DNA of 48,105 nt from Phycisphaerae bacterium (GCA_012729015.1 JAAYDY010000119.1:1-48105), one strand, 5' to 3'. Positions 15,240 to 24,233 are shown, counted from the first letter of the stretch. Notes: generated from the letters alone by a model not told the origin. Program-made: numbers and translations.

Positions 15240-16880
15240 TTGAGTCAGCAGGATCGGAATCGCGACGAGGCGGACGCGCCGTGGGGGCGCGACGAGATGC
15301 CGTGCGTGTACTGCGGGCGGCTGATTCCGCGGACGAGCGAGCGGTGCCCGGAGTGCCGGACGAGCTACAGCCTGGCGGTGCGCCGGGCGAGCCGCGAGAT
15401 TGAAGGAGCGTGGTTCTACCTGGAACCGCGCAATCCGAGCAACCGCGGCGTCGATTTCTCGACGATGCTGAAGCTGATCGAGAAAGGTCGTCTGAAGGCC
15501 GACAGCGTGGTCCGCGGTCCGACGACGCACCAGGACTGGATGTACGCGGCGGAGACGCCGCTGCTGAGCAAGCACCTGGGGGTCTGCCCTCATTGCTTTG
15601 CCCCGGCCGGGCCGCAGGACGTGTACTGCTCGACGTGCCGGCGTTCGCTGGACGAGCGTCCGGCGCGGCTGGCGCCGGGCGCCGGCGGTCCGGCGGCGCC
15701 GAGCCGGTTCCCGGATCGCGATGGGCTGGAGGAACAGTTGGCGTCGTCGCTGGCGACGCACGACATGGCGGCCGCGGCGGCGTCGGCCGCCTCGGTGGCC
15801 TCGGGGCCGGGCAGCGGCTACGTGGACGCCGTCGCCGACTCAGGCGTCGTCGAACCGGCCGCCAGGCCGTCGCGCCGCCCGGCCCAGCGACCGCTGCGCG
15901 CCAAGCCGCACGTGGTCGCCCTGCTGACCGTGTTCACGGTGTTGCCGCTGTTCATCCTGATCACGTACCTGCCGCTGGAATACGTCATGGGCGATCCGAC
16001 GTATCCGGGGTCCATGGCGTACAACTTCCGCGAGAACCGTCTGGCGATCGTGGCTTACTATCCGTGGACGTCGTCGTCGGCCGAGGCCGACGCCGGCGGG
16101 CCGAGCGAGGCGGCGCTGTCGCAACAGGCGGCCGCCGAACGGGCCGGCGCCGAAGGCCGGTATGACGAGGCGGTGCGCCTGTACACGGAGCTGGCCGCCG
16201 GGCACAGCGACGCCACGCCGTTCGGCAGCGAGGTCCGCCGGAAACTGGCCGAGGCCGAGCGGTTCCTTGAGCAGCAGCGGCAGGAGCGCGACACGGTGCT
16301 CGCGACGCTGGCCGAGGCGAGCCGCGCGCTGGATGCGTCGGATGCGGCGCGTGCCCGGGCGCTGATGGACCGCCTGACGCCGCGGGAACTGGAGGTGGCG
16401 CGTGCGGCGGGGGTGGATCTGCCGGCGCTGCGCGATCGGATTGCCGCGGCCGCGCAGAGCGCCGACGCCAAGGGACGGCAGGAGCAGATGCGGGCCGAGG
16501 CGCAGAAGCTGGTCGGCGATGCCGCCCTGCGCGAGGCCGAGGGCGACCTGAAGGCCGCGCTGGCGATCCTGGAGACTCTGCGGAACACGTATCCGGCCGA
16601 GTTCCTGCCGCAGGGCTACCAGCTCGAACAGCGCATCGCGTCGCTGACCGACCGCATCGCGAAAGCGTCGCAGCCGAAGCAGACCACGCCGCCGCCCGAG
16701 ACGACCAAGCAGAAAGCCGATCGCCTGTGGGCCGAGGCCGAGAAGCTGTACGACCAGAGCAAGTACGACGATGCGATCAAGCAGCTCGAGGAGATCAAGA
16801 AGCTGCCGCAGGATGACTGGCCGCAGGATCTGGACAAGCGGATCGACTACCTGAAGCGGCTGAAGTGGTTCGGCCGATGA
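15240..16880 (+). CDS. Zinc-ribbon/GYF-like membrane protein with TPR-like C-terminus
   Basis: A 546-aa multidomain protein. N-terminal zinc ribbon C22/C25...C36/C39; a GYF_2-like stretch (about 57-112, WFYLEP...L..I..G.L...SVVRGPTTHQDWMYA); second zinc ribbon C116/C119...C130/C133; an Ala/Gly-rich linker; one membrane segment (about 225-245); then about 300 residues of charged helix with TPR-like patterns (EGRYDEAVRLYTELA, EGDLKAALAILETL, QSKYDDAIKQLEEIK). The TTG start at 15240 is chosen because GGGGAGGA lies 7 nt upstream and a promoter fits; an ATG at 15216 is possible. Probably a scaffold with cytoplasmic ribbons and an outer TPR part; function unknown. Confidence 0.8.
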   Translation: MSQQDRNRDEADAPWGRDEMPCVYCGRLIPRTSERCPECRTSYSLAVRRASREIEGAWFYLEPRNPSNRGVDFSTMLKLIEKGRLKADSVVRGPTTHQDWMYAAETPLLSKHLGVCPHCFAPAGPQDVYCSTCRRSLDERPARLAPGAGGPAAPSRFPDRDGLEEQLASSLATHDMAAAAASAASVASGPGSGYVDAVADSGVVEPAARPSRRPAQRPLRAKPHVVALLTVFTVLPLFILITYLPLEYVMGDPTYPGSMAYNFRENRLAIVAYYPWTSSSAEADAGGPSEAALSQQAAAERAGAEGRYDEAVRLYTELAAGHSDATPFGSEVRRKLAEAERFLEQQRQERDTVLATLAEASRALDASDAARARALMDRLTPRELEVARAAGVDLPALRDRIAAAAQSADAKGRQEQMRAEAQKLVGDAALREAEGDLKAALAILETLRNTYPAEFLPQGYQLEQRIASLTDRIAKASQPKQTTPPPETTKQKADRLWAEAEKLYDQSKYDDAIKQLEEIKKLPQDDWPQDLDKRIDYLKRLKWFGR

Positions 16881-16969
16881 CGTGGCCGTCGCGCTGAGTG
16901 TGCCGCCATGAGCGCCGAGGTCGGCGAGAGGGTTGAGGGCCCCTGGCACTGCTACAACGCCGCATCGTG

Positions 16970-17072
16970 GCATGGGCATCGTGCCCATGCGTCCCACGGG
17001 CATCCTGCCCGTGGGCGAACCGCGCCTTGCAGGGCCAGGATGGCCCTGCGACTCACGGGCACGATGCCCGTG
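16970..17072. repeat. Run of four back-to-back hairpins (GGGCA-type palindromes)
   Basis: Four near-perfect palindromes follow each other: GCATGGGC/GCCCATGC (16970-16990), CCCACGGGC/GCCCGTGGG (16993-17015), GCAGGGCCA/TGGCCCTGC (17029-17049) and CACGGGC/GCCCGTG (17054-17072). A shorter relative lies at 47470-47514. It sits between two converging genes. Confidence 0.8.
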
Positions 17073-17121
17073 CCACGGTGAAAAGGCTTCGTGGCGTTGT
17101 AGTCTTGGCGCGCCGCCGGCG

Positions 17122-17937
17122 TCAGTTGCCCTGCTGCGGCTTCATCTGCTCGAACATCTTCTTCATCGTTTCCTGCGACTGTTTCATCTGCGTCTGCATC
17201 ACGGTCAACGCCTCCGTCTGCGTGGCGTCGAGAATCGGGGCAAGTTCGTCCAGCGCGACCGCCATGTCCGTCATGCCGTCGAAGACGCCCTGGAGCAGTG
17301 CATCCTGCTCGGGCTTCAGGGCCTGGTGAATCTGTTCGTCGGTGAACTGACCGCTTTCCCGCATCTCGGTGGCCCTTCGCTGGAGCGCTTCGCTCTTGTC
17401 GTGCGGCCCCACCATCATACCGAGCATGATGCCGCACAGCTTCTCCCGCACCGGGGCGGCCTGTTCGCGTTGGGCTTCGGTCAGCTTGAGCCCGTCAAGC
17501 ATCTTGTTCACGTTAGTCTCGGCCATGAGGACCATGGCCTGCTCCATGCGGGCCTTGTCCTCGGCGGTGCGCCTGGCCGCCCGTTCCTCATCGCTCAATG
17601 ACGCCTCTTCCTCCTGGCTGGCCTCGGGGGCTTCGGCCGCCTTGGGCTCGCCCAGGCCGTTCGATGAGGCGGGGGCTGCCGCCTCGGCCGCGCCGGCGTC
17701 GATCCTCTTCGCCTCGGGCGGCGCCGAAACGGGCTCCGCAGGTTCTTCGCCGGACGCTATGGCGTTCTGGGTCTCCGCCGCAATGGGCTTCGCCACGTCC
17801 ACGGCGGTTGCCGCCGGCTGCGTTGTCGCCGGTTGCGATGCCCGCCTGCTCAGCTTCACCAGGGCCACGCCCTCGATCACCGCCGCCGCCGTCGCCACGA
17901 TGGCAATCCACGTCACGATCCGCAACCGTGTCTCCAT
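17122..17937 (-). CDS. Membrane-anchored helical protein with LTxxQ-like motif
   Basis: A 271-aa protein: N-terminal membrane segment or uncleaved signal (about residues 6-24), an Ala/Pro/Glu-rich spacer (about 30-125) and a helical C-terminal domain. That domain has LKLTEAQREQAAPVREKL, which resembles the LTxxQ repeats of Spy/CpxP/zinc-resistance-type periplasmic proteins, and a Met/Gln-rich end. AGGAGGT 5 nt upstream fixes the start at 17937 and excludes an in-frame extension to 18039. Likely an envelope protein with a helical outer domain; the Spy-like link is weak. Confidence 0.72.
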   Translation of the reverse strand: METRLRIVTWIAIVATAAAVIEGVALVKLSRRASQPATTQPAATAVDVAKPIAAETQNAIASGEEPAEPVSAPPEAKRIDAGAAEAAAPASSNGLGEPKAAEAPEASQEEEASLSDEERAARRTAEDKARMEQAMVLMAETNVNKMLDGLKLTEAQREQAAPVREKLCGIMLGMMVGPHDKSEALQRRATEMRESGQFTDEQIHQALKPEQDALLQGVFDGMTDMAVALDELAPILDATQTEALTVMQTQMKQSQETMKKMFEQMKPQQGN

Positions 17938-18072
17938 CTTGCACCTCCTATGTGTCAGGGAAGAGGGCAATCCACCCGCCGCCGGTTCGGCATTCTCGTA
18001 GAATCCACGGGATCGGCTGCCGAGCCCATCCCAGCCCACCCGCCTCGCGATGTATGTGACGGCCGTGCGTCC

Positions 18073-19233
18073 TCAGGGAGCCGTGCCTGCCATGGCGGCG
18101 CGCTGTGCGGCGTCCCTGCGGGCTCGCTCCTTAGCGGCCGGCGAGAGATAGACTTCCCAGGCGAAGAACACCGCGCCGCCCAGCAGCAGGAGGCCGACCA
18201 GCGGCCCGCTGATGATGAAGACGATGGGCGACGCCAGCTTCGCCAGGGGCGACACTTCGCGTTTCTCGAAGTCGCCTGTGATCAACTGCTCCTGCAAGCC
18301 GGTCTGCTCGTTGACGCGGTAGTAGTTGACGCCGGGAACGGGCCTCTCGGTGATCGGATCGACGAAGCCGCCGTTCTTCCACATGACGCGCTTGTAGAGG
18401 TAGGTCTCGCCATCCTGCCGCGTCATGGCGACCAGGGGCAGCTCCACCTTGCGGATCAGTCGCCGCTCTACCTTGGTCGCGGCGGCGGACTCGTCGGGCG
18501 TGGCCACCGTCTCGTTGCGAACGGCCTCGGCGTCGGGGTTTGCCTGGGGCGCAGGCGTTTCGACGGGGGCGGCCGCCAGGTCCACCTCGTAGAACCAGTA
18601 GCCGCGACGCTCAACGGCCAACTGTTTATCCTCGTGCGTGACGAGCCAGGCTCCGTTCCTGAGTTGCGAGGTTTCGCCGTTGAGGGTGAACTTGTCGCCG
18701 TCGGTGGCGTCGCCGGGGTAGATGTCGGGCTGCACTTCGACGCGCTCGTAGGTGATGGGCCTCGGCACGTTGGGGTCGGCGGCGGGGTCGGGGGCCTTCG
18801 GGGCATTGGCGTACATGTGGGTGATCTCGACGCCGGAGACCGGGTCGGTCGACGTCTTGAGCTCGATGGTCTGCGGCGTGAACAGCAACGTGACGCCGAA
18901 CGCGCCGACGGCCAGCGAAGCCAGGCCGAGCATCAGGCAGGGCCAGATCATGAACTTCTTGAGGCTCTGCTGGGCGGCGCCGGCGGACTTTCGCTCGACC
19001 ATGCGTCGCCGGGCCAGCGGATCGCCGGTGCGAGGCTGTTGCCGGGCGGCGGGCAGGGCGTCGTCGGACTCGTCGGCCACAGCCATGGCCACGGCGACCG
19101 TCGGCTGGGCGGCCGCAGGGGCCGCCGGCACCGTCAATACCTGCTGACAGGCGGGACACCGAACCTGCTGACCCGCTGTATACTCGGATATATCCAGGGC
19201 CTGTCCGCACGCGCACTTCAGCAACTCTGCCAC
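18073..19233 (-). CDS. Zinc-ribbon membrane protein with two membrane segments
   Basis: A 386-aa unknown. N-terminal ribbon C7/C9...C26/C29 (CACG...CPAC), a spacer, a membrane segment (about 94-118), a soluble region of about 210 residues and a second membrane segment (about 335-360) with a basic tail. The soluble region contains YYRVNEQTG and repeated beta-like stretches, with no family I can name. The GTG start at 19233 has AGGAG 7 nt upstream and begins the ribbon directly. Together with the 141-aa and 546-aa proteins it makes three ribbon-plus-membrane proteins in this window. Confidence 0.78.
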   Translation of the reverse strand: MAELLKCACGQALDISEYTAGQQVRCPACQQVLTVPAAPAAAQPTVAVAMAVADESDDALPAARQQPRTGDPLARRRMVERKSAGAAQQSLKKFMIWPCLMLGLASLAVGAFGVTLLFTPQTIELKTSTDPVSGVEITHMYANAPKAPDPAADPNVPRPITYERVEVQPDIYPGDATDGDKFTLNGETSQLRNGAWLVTHEDKQLAVERRGYWFYEVDLAAAPVETPAPQANPDAEAVRNETVATPDESAAATKVERRLIRKVELPLVAMTRQDGETYLYKRVMWKNGGFVDPITERPVPGVNYYRVNEQTGLQEQLITGDFEKREVSPLAKLASPIVFIISGPLVGLLLLGGAVFFAWEVYLSPAAKERARRDAAQRAAMAGTAP

Positions 19234-19460
19234 ACCGGATCTCCTGTCTCTGTGAGTGTCGTCCACCTGCAAGCCTTTGGTGATAATACGCCGACCGCCA
19301 TTCTACGTTCGCGCAAATCTGAAAACAAGGCGGCAAAAACCGGGAGCCGAGGCCTCGGAATTCTCATGCCCGCGCGCGGCCCGGATGGTACAACAAAGGG
19401 TGACTCGGCCAGGGAACTCTTGCGCTTGTGTGGGACGCCGTGAGAAGTGGGGTCTGTGGG

Positions 19461-20339
19461 ATGCGACAACCGATAGTGGCCGGACGGTTCTATGCCGGCG
19501 CGCCGTGTGCGTGTCTGGCACATCTGCAACGCGTCGATGTGTCTCCCGAAGAGGCGGTCTCGCCGAAAGAGCACCCGGTGGCGGCCATCGTGCCGCACGC
19601 GGGGTGGGACTGTAGCGGCCGCGTGGCCATGAAGGTCTACCGAGCCCTCCAGCCGCACGTGGCTCCCGGAACGACGTTTGTGCTGTTCGGCAGCGTGCAC
19701 AGCTACGGCGTGCCGCGCGCGGGCGTCTACAGCCGCGGCGGGTGGGATACGCCGCTGGGGCCGCTGGCGGTGGACGAGGAGTTGGCCGCGAAGGTGCTTC
19801 AGGCGTGCGGCAAATGTGCCATTGACGATCCGTCGGCGCACGGGTCGGAGCACAGTATCGAGGTGCAGTTGCCGATGCTCCGCTATGTGTTCGGCGAGGT
19901 GCGGATGGTGCCGATTGCCGCGCCGCCTCGCGACGAGATGCCGCAGGTGGGCCGATGCGTGGTCGGCGCCGCGCAGGCGCTGGGCCGGCCCATCGTCGTC
20001 ATCGGCACGACCGACATGACCCACTACGGGGCGATCGGCTACGGCTTCGCCCCCGCCGGGCCCGGCAAGGCCGGACTCGACTGGGTGAAGCGGGAGAACG
20101 ATCCGCGGATGCTGCGGCTGATGGAGTCGCTGCGGGCCGACGCCGTCATCGACGAGGCGCGGACGCACCAGAACGCCTGCGGGGCCGGCGCCGTGGCCGC
20201 CACCCTGGCCGCCGCCCAGGCCCTTGGCTCCGACGGCGGCAAGCTCGTCGAGTACACCACCAGCTACGATGTGCTGCGCGACACCGTCTACGGCGGCCAG
20301 ATCGGCGACTTCGTCGGCTACGCCGGGATGATCTTCTGA
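19461..20339 (+). CDS. amrB: MEMO-family protein (AmmeMemoRadiSam system protein B)
   Basis: A 292-aa MEMO-like protein related in fold to class III extradiol dioxygenases. Motifs: AGRFYA at the start, VPHAGWDCSGRVA, GSVHSYG, the signature SEHSIEVQLPML and GTTDMTHYG; the histidines in PHAG, VHSYG and EHSIE correspond to the metal-site region of the family. In the AmmeMemoRadiSam system this protein occurs with an AMMECR1-domain protein and a radical SAM enzyme; neither is in this window. The ATG at 19461 starts just before the conserved RQPxVAGxFY; the Shine-Dalgarno is weak (GTGGGG). Confidence 0.88.
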   Translation: MRQPIVAGRFYAGAPCACLAHLQRVDVSPEEAVSPKEHPVAAIVPHAGWDCSGRVAMKVYRALQPHVAPGTTFVLFGSVHSYGVPRAGVYSRGGWDTPLGPLAVDEELAAKVLQACGKCAIDDPSAHGSEHSIEVQLPMLRYVFGEVRMVPIAAPPRDEMPQVGRCVVGAAQALGRPIVVIGTTDMTHYGAIGYGFAPAGPGKAGLDWVKRENDPRMLRLMESLRADAVIDEARTHQNACGAGAVAATLAAAQALGSDGGKLVEYTTSYDVLRDTVYGGQIGDFVGYAGMIF

Positions 20340-20363
20340 GGCCCTCCGGCGCGCAGACCACCA

Positions 20364-20393
20364 TTGACACGTGGCGACCACGCAGGCTACTAT
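20364..20393 (+). promoter_or_regulatory. Sigma-70-type promoter for the phosphatidyltransferase operon
   Basis: Perfect TTGACA (20364-20369), 18-nt spacer, TACTAT (20388-20393). It overlaps in-frame start codons near 20371, so translation must begin further downstream, consistent with 20482. Confidence 0.55.
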
Positions 20394-20481
20394 GACGACC
20401 ACGTCGTTTCGCGGCGGTCGTGGGCCCGTCGGGGCCGCGCGACTCAGTCACGTCACCGGCTGCACCGGGACACCTATCGCC

Positions 20482-21102
20482 ATGATGACCTGGCCGAATC
20501 GTATCACTGTGCTGCGCATCCTGCTGCTGACGCCGTTTCTGGCGTTGCTGATCAACGCCCGCGACTATCCGGCGATGCGCTACTGGGCCCTCGGCGTCTT
20601 CGCCATAATGGCCCTGTGCGACGCGCTGGACGGCCACCTGGCCCGCCGCCTCGACCAGCGCACGCGCCTCGGGGCGATTCTCGATCCCCTGGCCGACAAG
20701 CTCGTCCTGACGGCCACGGTCATCGCCCTGACCTCGCCGCACTGGCTCGGCGAGGCGGAGCGCACGGCCTACCACATTCCCTCGTGGGTCACGGTCACGC
20801 TGCTGAGCAAGGACGGCCTGATCCTGATCGGGTTCCTCGTGCTGCACGTCCTGACCGACCGCGCCGATCTGCTGCACACGACGGTGCTGGGCAAGATGGC
20901 CACGGCGGTGACGTTTGCCCTGGCGCTGGCGACGCTGGTGGCGCCGGACGCGGCGCGGTGGACCGGATGGGAGCAGGCGACGGTTTACGCGCTGCACGGC
21001 CTGGGCGCCCTGGCGGCCGGCCTGAGCGCCGCGGCCTGCCTCGACTACATCCGCCTCGGCAGCAAACACATGGCCGCCCACAGTGGCCAGGAGAAAGTGT
21101 GA
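20482..21102 (+). CDS. CDP-alcohol phosphatidyltransferase (PgsA-like)
   Basis: A 206-aa integral membrane enzyme that transfers a phosphatidyl group from CDP-diacylglycerol to an alcohol, likely glycerol-3-phosphate. The complete signature D(x2)DG(x2)AR(x8)G(x3)D(x3)D is present with D47, D50, G51, A54-R55, G64, D68 and D72, and it is followed by several membrane segments. N-terminal MMTWPNRITVLRIL is the typical start of PgsA-like enzymes, which with the promoter at 20364 argues for 20482 (or the next ATG, 20485) rather than 20371. Its stop overlaps the next start codon (TGATG), so the pair is coupled. Product is PgsA-like by motif; the exact alcohol is not proven. Confidence 0.9.
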   Translation: MMTWPNRITVLRILLLTPFLALLINARDYPAMRYWALGVFAIMALCDALDGHLARRLDQRTRLGAILDPLADKLVLTATVIALTSPHWLGEAERTAYHIPSWVTVTLLSKDGLILIGFLVLHVLTDRADLLHTTVLGKMATAVTFALALATLVAPDAARWTGWEQATVYALHGLGALAAGLSAAACLDYIRLGSKHMAAHSGQEKV

Positions 21103-21908
21103 TGACAAGCAGTCTCGGCATCTGCACCAGCGTCTTCGGGCATCGCGACGCGCTCACGGCGGCGAAGATCCGAAGCATCGAGTCCGCCGGCGTCCAGTGG
21201 ATCGAGATTGCCGCCCTTCAGTCGCTGCACCTGAACCTGTTCGACACGGAGCGCGTGGACGGGATTCTTGCGGCCGTCGAGCGCAGCCCTCTGAAGGTCT
21301 GGTCGCTGCACGCCCCGTTCTGCGGCGTGTCGATGGACGATCCGGACACGCGCGAGGACGGGTTGCGGAACATCGTGCAGGCGTCGCGCGTGGCGGCGCG
21401 GTTCGGTGCGAAGGTGGTGGTGGTTCATCCCGGCCGCGACGTGCCGAGCCGCCACCGGGACCGCGAGTTCGCCTGGACGCGTGACGCGCTGGCCCGTGCG
21501 GCGGACCTGGCGCCCGAGTCGGTCGTCCTGGCCATGGAAACGATGAGCGTCGAGTCGATCGGCGGCATGCCCGACGAGATGCTGTCGCTCCTGGACGGGC
21601 TGGACGCGTCGCGCGTGGGCATCTGCCTGGACAGCGGCCACGTCCACCAGGGTCGCAGCGTGCCGCACTACATCCGCGCCGTCGGCGGCCGCATCGCCAC
21701 GGTCCATCTTCACGACAACGACGGGACGCGCGACGCCCACGCGATGCCGGGCCAGGGCACCATCGACTGGCCGGCGACGCTGGCGGCCCTGCGCGACGCG
21801 GGGTACCGCGGCCCGCTCATGGGCGAGTGCAACGGCCTCGGCGACGCCGCGCCCGCCGACACCGTCGCGGAGTTCGCCCGTCGCATGACGTCCTTCGCCC
21901 GGGCATGA
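21102..21908 (+). CDS. Sugar phosphate isomerase/epimerase-like TIM barrel
   Basis: A 268-aa protein of the xylose-isomerase-like barrel family. Typical segments: WIEIAAL, VWSLHAPF, VVVHPGRD, LAMETM with the metal-site Glu, GICLDSGHVH with Asp and His, TVHLHDNDG and LMGECNG with the last Glu. The ATG overlaps the phosphatidyltransferase stop by one base, and CAGGAGA lies 8 nt upstream. Sharing a transcript with a phospholipid enzyme is odd for a sugar isomerase; it may be chance or may mark a lipid or polyol head-group pathway. Confidence 0.88.
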   Translation: MTSSLGICTSVFGHRDALTAAKIRSIESAGVQWIEIAALQSLHLNLFDTERVDGILAAVERSPLKVWSLHAPFCGVSMDDPDTREDGLRNIVQASRVAARFGAKVVVVHPGRDVPSRHRDREFAWTRDALARAADLAPESVVLAMETMSVESIGGMPDEMLSLLDGLDASRVGICLDSGHVHQGRSVPHYIRAVGGRIATVHLHDNDGTRDAHAMPGQGTIDWPATLAALRDAGYRGPLMGECNGLGDAAPADTVAEFARRMTSFARA

Positions 21909-21945
21909 CCGGGGCGGCGCGGGGTCTTGTCGTCGCGGTTTTGGC

Positions 21946-21974
21946 TTGAACTGATCGATGTCTCGTGATAGGGT
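21946..21974 (+). promoter_or_regulatory. Possible sigma-70-type promoter for the HNH gene
   Basis: TTGAAC (21946-21951), 17-nt spacer, TAGGGT (21969-21974), about 150 nt before the start at 22129. Confidence 0.4.
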
Positions 21975-22128
21975 AATTGCGGCTCCGCGATGCTGCTTGG
22001 TCGCGGTCTTGTTTTCGAAGGGTCGCGACCCTGGAGCTTTGTCGGCAGCCTGCGTTGAAATGCCTGTGGGCGGCCAGTCTGTCAACTCGTGACGTGCGAC
22101 GGTACCGCCCGGAAAGTCGGGGTGTGTC

Positions 22129-22791
22129 GTGACAGTCGCAGTCGATTCCATGCCGGGTATCGGCGGTTCCGATCCGCTCAGCGCGAGCGTGCTGGTGCTG
22201 AACCGCATGTTCATGGCCGTCCGCGTGATCAATGTGCGCCGGGCCTTCACGCTGCTCTACAAGGACCTGGCCGAGGTGGTCAGCATCGAGGACGGCGGCG
22301 CCTACGCCACCTACGATTTTTCCACCTGGACCGAGGTGAGCCAGTACAAAAAGACCTTCGAGCCGGCCGAGCACGAGTGGATTCGGACGGTGCGGCTGGA
22401 GATCGCCGTGCCGCGCGTCATCCGCCTGCTTGGGTTCGAGAAGGTGCCTCGTCGCGAGGTCCGCTTCAATCGTCGCAACATCTACGCCCGTGACAACAAC
22501 CGGTGCCAGTACTGCGGCAGGAAGTTCCCGACGAGCGAGCTGTCGCTGGACCACGTGATCCCGAAGAGCCGCGGCGGCGGCATGACCTGGGAGAACGTGG
22601 TGTGCGCGTGTGTGTCGTGCAACGTGCGCAAAGGCGGCCGCACGCCGCGCGAGGCCGGCATGCACCTGACGCGCAAACCGTTCAAGCCGAAATCCTGCCC
22701 GACGATCACGCTGCGCGCGGCCAGCCCGCGCTACCGCACGTGGAAACACTTCCTCGACGCGGCCTACTGGAACGTCGAGCTGCGCGAGTAG
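22129..22791 (+). CDS. HNH endonuclease family protein
   Basis: A 220-aa protein with a C-terminal HNH domain: C126/C129 (CQYC), the LDHVIPKSRGG motif with D141-H142, N156 in TWENVV and C161/C164 (CVSCN). The structural zinc and catalytic site are all present. The N-terminal 110 residues (VLVLNRMFMAVRVINVRRAF...) match the extension seen in the widespread stand-alone HNH proteins of this type, not an intein or homing nuclease. The start may be GTG 22129 or ATG 22150; neither has a strong Shine-Dalgarno. Probably a chromosomal nuclease of unknown role. Confidence 0.9.
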   Translation: MTVAVDSMPGIGGSDPLSASVLVLNRMFMAVRVINVRRAFTLLYKDLAEVVSIEDGGAYATYDFSTWTEVSQYKKTFEPAEHEWIRTVRLEIAVPRVIRLLGFEKVPRREVRFNRRNIYARDNNRCQYCGRKFPTSELSLDHVIPKSRGGGMTWENVVCACVSCNVRKGGRTPREAGMHLTRKPFKPKSCPTITLRAASPRYRTWKHFLDAAYWNVELRE

Positions 22792-22846
22792 CCCGGCGGC
22801 CGGAGCCCGCGAACCGTCCATACTTCACCCCAGGGAGGAGATGCCG

Positions 22847-23356
22847 ATGAACTGTCCTGCCGGACTGCGTGTGGCCGTTGTCGCAGCCGGGGCGGCCGTG
22901 TGGCTGTCGAGCCTGACCGGCTGCGCCGCCCTCCAGAAACCGACCGCCGAGATCGTCGGCATGACGGTCCAGAACGTGGCCCTCGACCAGGCCACGATGC
23001 TCTTCAACGTCAAGGTGGACAACCCCTACGGCGTGCCGCTGCCGCTGGGAACCCTGGACTACGCCCTGTCGAGCCAGGGGCGACGATTCCTGAGCGGCAC
23101 GGCGACCGACCTCGGCGCCGTCCCGGCCGGGGCCAGCAAGACGCTCGACGTGCCGGTGCGGCTGAGCTACCTGGAACTGATGAATGCCGTGAAGGACGTG
23201 CGGCCCGGAAGCACGGTCCCGTACCAGGCCGACCTGGGCCTGTCGATGGACCTTCCGTGGATGGGAACGCACCGCGTGCCGATGAGCCGCGACGGTCAAC
23301 TGACGGTCCCCACCACGTCGAGCCTGCTGGACCGCCTGCGCGGGCTGGCGCGGTAA
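22847..23356 (+). CDS. LEA14-like (WHy domain) lipoprotein
   Basis: A 169-aa secreted lipoprotein. The signal peptide ends in SLTGC (lipid Cys at residue 26), followed by a single LEA14/WHy-type beta domain: VGMTVQNVALDQATMLFNVKVDNPYGVPLPLGTLDYAL, with the conserved NPY and PLPL, then VPAGASKTLDVPVRLSY. Such proteins are stress- or desiccation-related in several phyla, but their bacterial role is not settled. The start at 22847 is preferred to 22841 because GGAGG is 8 nt away. Confidence 0.88.
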   Translation: MNCPAGLRVAVVAAGAAVWLSSLTGCAALQKPTAEIVGMTVQNVALDQATMLFNVKVDNPYGVPLPLGTLDYALSSQGRRFLSGTATDLGAVPAGASKTLDVPVRLSYLELMNAVKDVRPGSTVPYQADLGLSMDLPWMGTHRVPMSRDGQLTVPTTSSLLDRLRGLAR

Positions 23357-23459
23357 GGCGGACGGCGGCGATGCAGAGTGTGCCGGTTGTCGTGACGGCC
23401 ACCGCGCCCTCGCGCCGACCGGTGTTCGTTTCGCAACTCAGTGCGGGAGGTTCCCCAGG

Positions 23460-24110
23460 ATGAGTCAACCTCGACGCCCGCTGGTGAGCCTGTCATTCGA
23501 TGCTATTCTCGGCGTGTTGATGGCGCTGGGCGGCATCCCGGCTGTGGTACTCTCTCGTCGTGCCTATGAAGTGGGGGCCGCCGGTTCCGCCTTGGGATTG
23601 GATGTGGCGATGGCCGGCTTCGCGGGGCGTCCATTGCTGGCTATGATCTTCATTCTACTGGTTGTCGTCGGCGCAGTCCGTTGTTTCTGGATGTGGAGGA
23701 AGAGCGGCCGGACGGAGGCTTTCGCGCGGTTGGGCATCCTGGTGGCGGGCGTGGCTGTCGGAAGCATCCAGTTCGCCTACCAACGCGACCTCAACAGCAT
23801 CTGGCGCGAAGGGTTCTGCGACTGGGCCAGACAGAGTATCGACGTTGAGGCCCTTCGTGCATGGCGGGATGAGAGGTTACGTGGCCCTGTGAGTCATGAC
23901 TTCATTGACCTGTCACAATGGCCACCGTTCGTAGCCAAGGTGTCGCCCCAGTACGTGACCGTCTACGACGGCGAAGCTCGACTTGCCTGGGGCGGCGGAT
24001 TCGGACACTGGGGGGTCGCTGTCGGACGCCCGGACAGAGAGGAACACTGGGGACGCGGAGAAACCAGGACCGTTATCTCCGGTGACTTCTACGTCTGGTG
24101 GGAGTATTGA
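23460..24110 (+). CDS. Membrane protein of unknown function
   Basis: A 216-aa protein with three hydrophobic segments in the first 110 residues (about 11-31, 55-77, 88-105) and a soluble C-terminal half of about 105 residues rich in Trp and Tyr, ending VISGDFYVWWEY. GGGAGG lies 9-14 nt before the ATG. Base composition is slightly less GC-rich at third positions than neighbouring genes, which could point to more recent acquisition, though this is an eye estimate. No family recognised. Confidence 0.72.
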   Translation: MSQPRRPLVSLSFDAILGVLMALGGIPAVVLSRRAYEVGAAGSALGLDVAMAGFAGRPLLAMIFILLVVVGAVRCFWMWRKSGRTEAFARLGILVAGVAVGSIQFAYQRDLNSIWREGFCDWARQSIDVEALRAWRDERLRGPVSHDFIDLSQWPPFVAKVSPQYVTVYDGEARLAWGGGFGHWGVAVGRPDREEHWGRGETRTVISGDFYVWWEY

Positions 24111-24156
24111 GCTGCGCGTGACACCCTCGGGCAACAGCGGCAGTTCTCCAATCACC

Positions 24157-24187
24157 AAGGGCGGCCCGAGTGGAGCGGGCCGCCCTT
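24157..24187. terminator. Bidirectional terminator-like hairpin
   Basis: A perfect 12-bp stem AAGGGCGGCCCG (24157-24168) with CGGGCCGCCCTT (24176-24187) and a 7-nt loop, placed between two convergent genes. No long T-run follows on either side. Confidence 0.6.
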
Positions 24188-24233
24188 GACGCATCAGCTC
24201 ATTGTCTCCGGCCTATCGGCCGGGTGCATCGTG

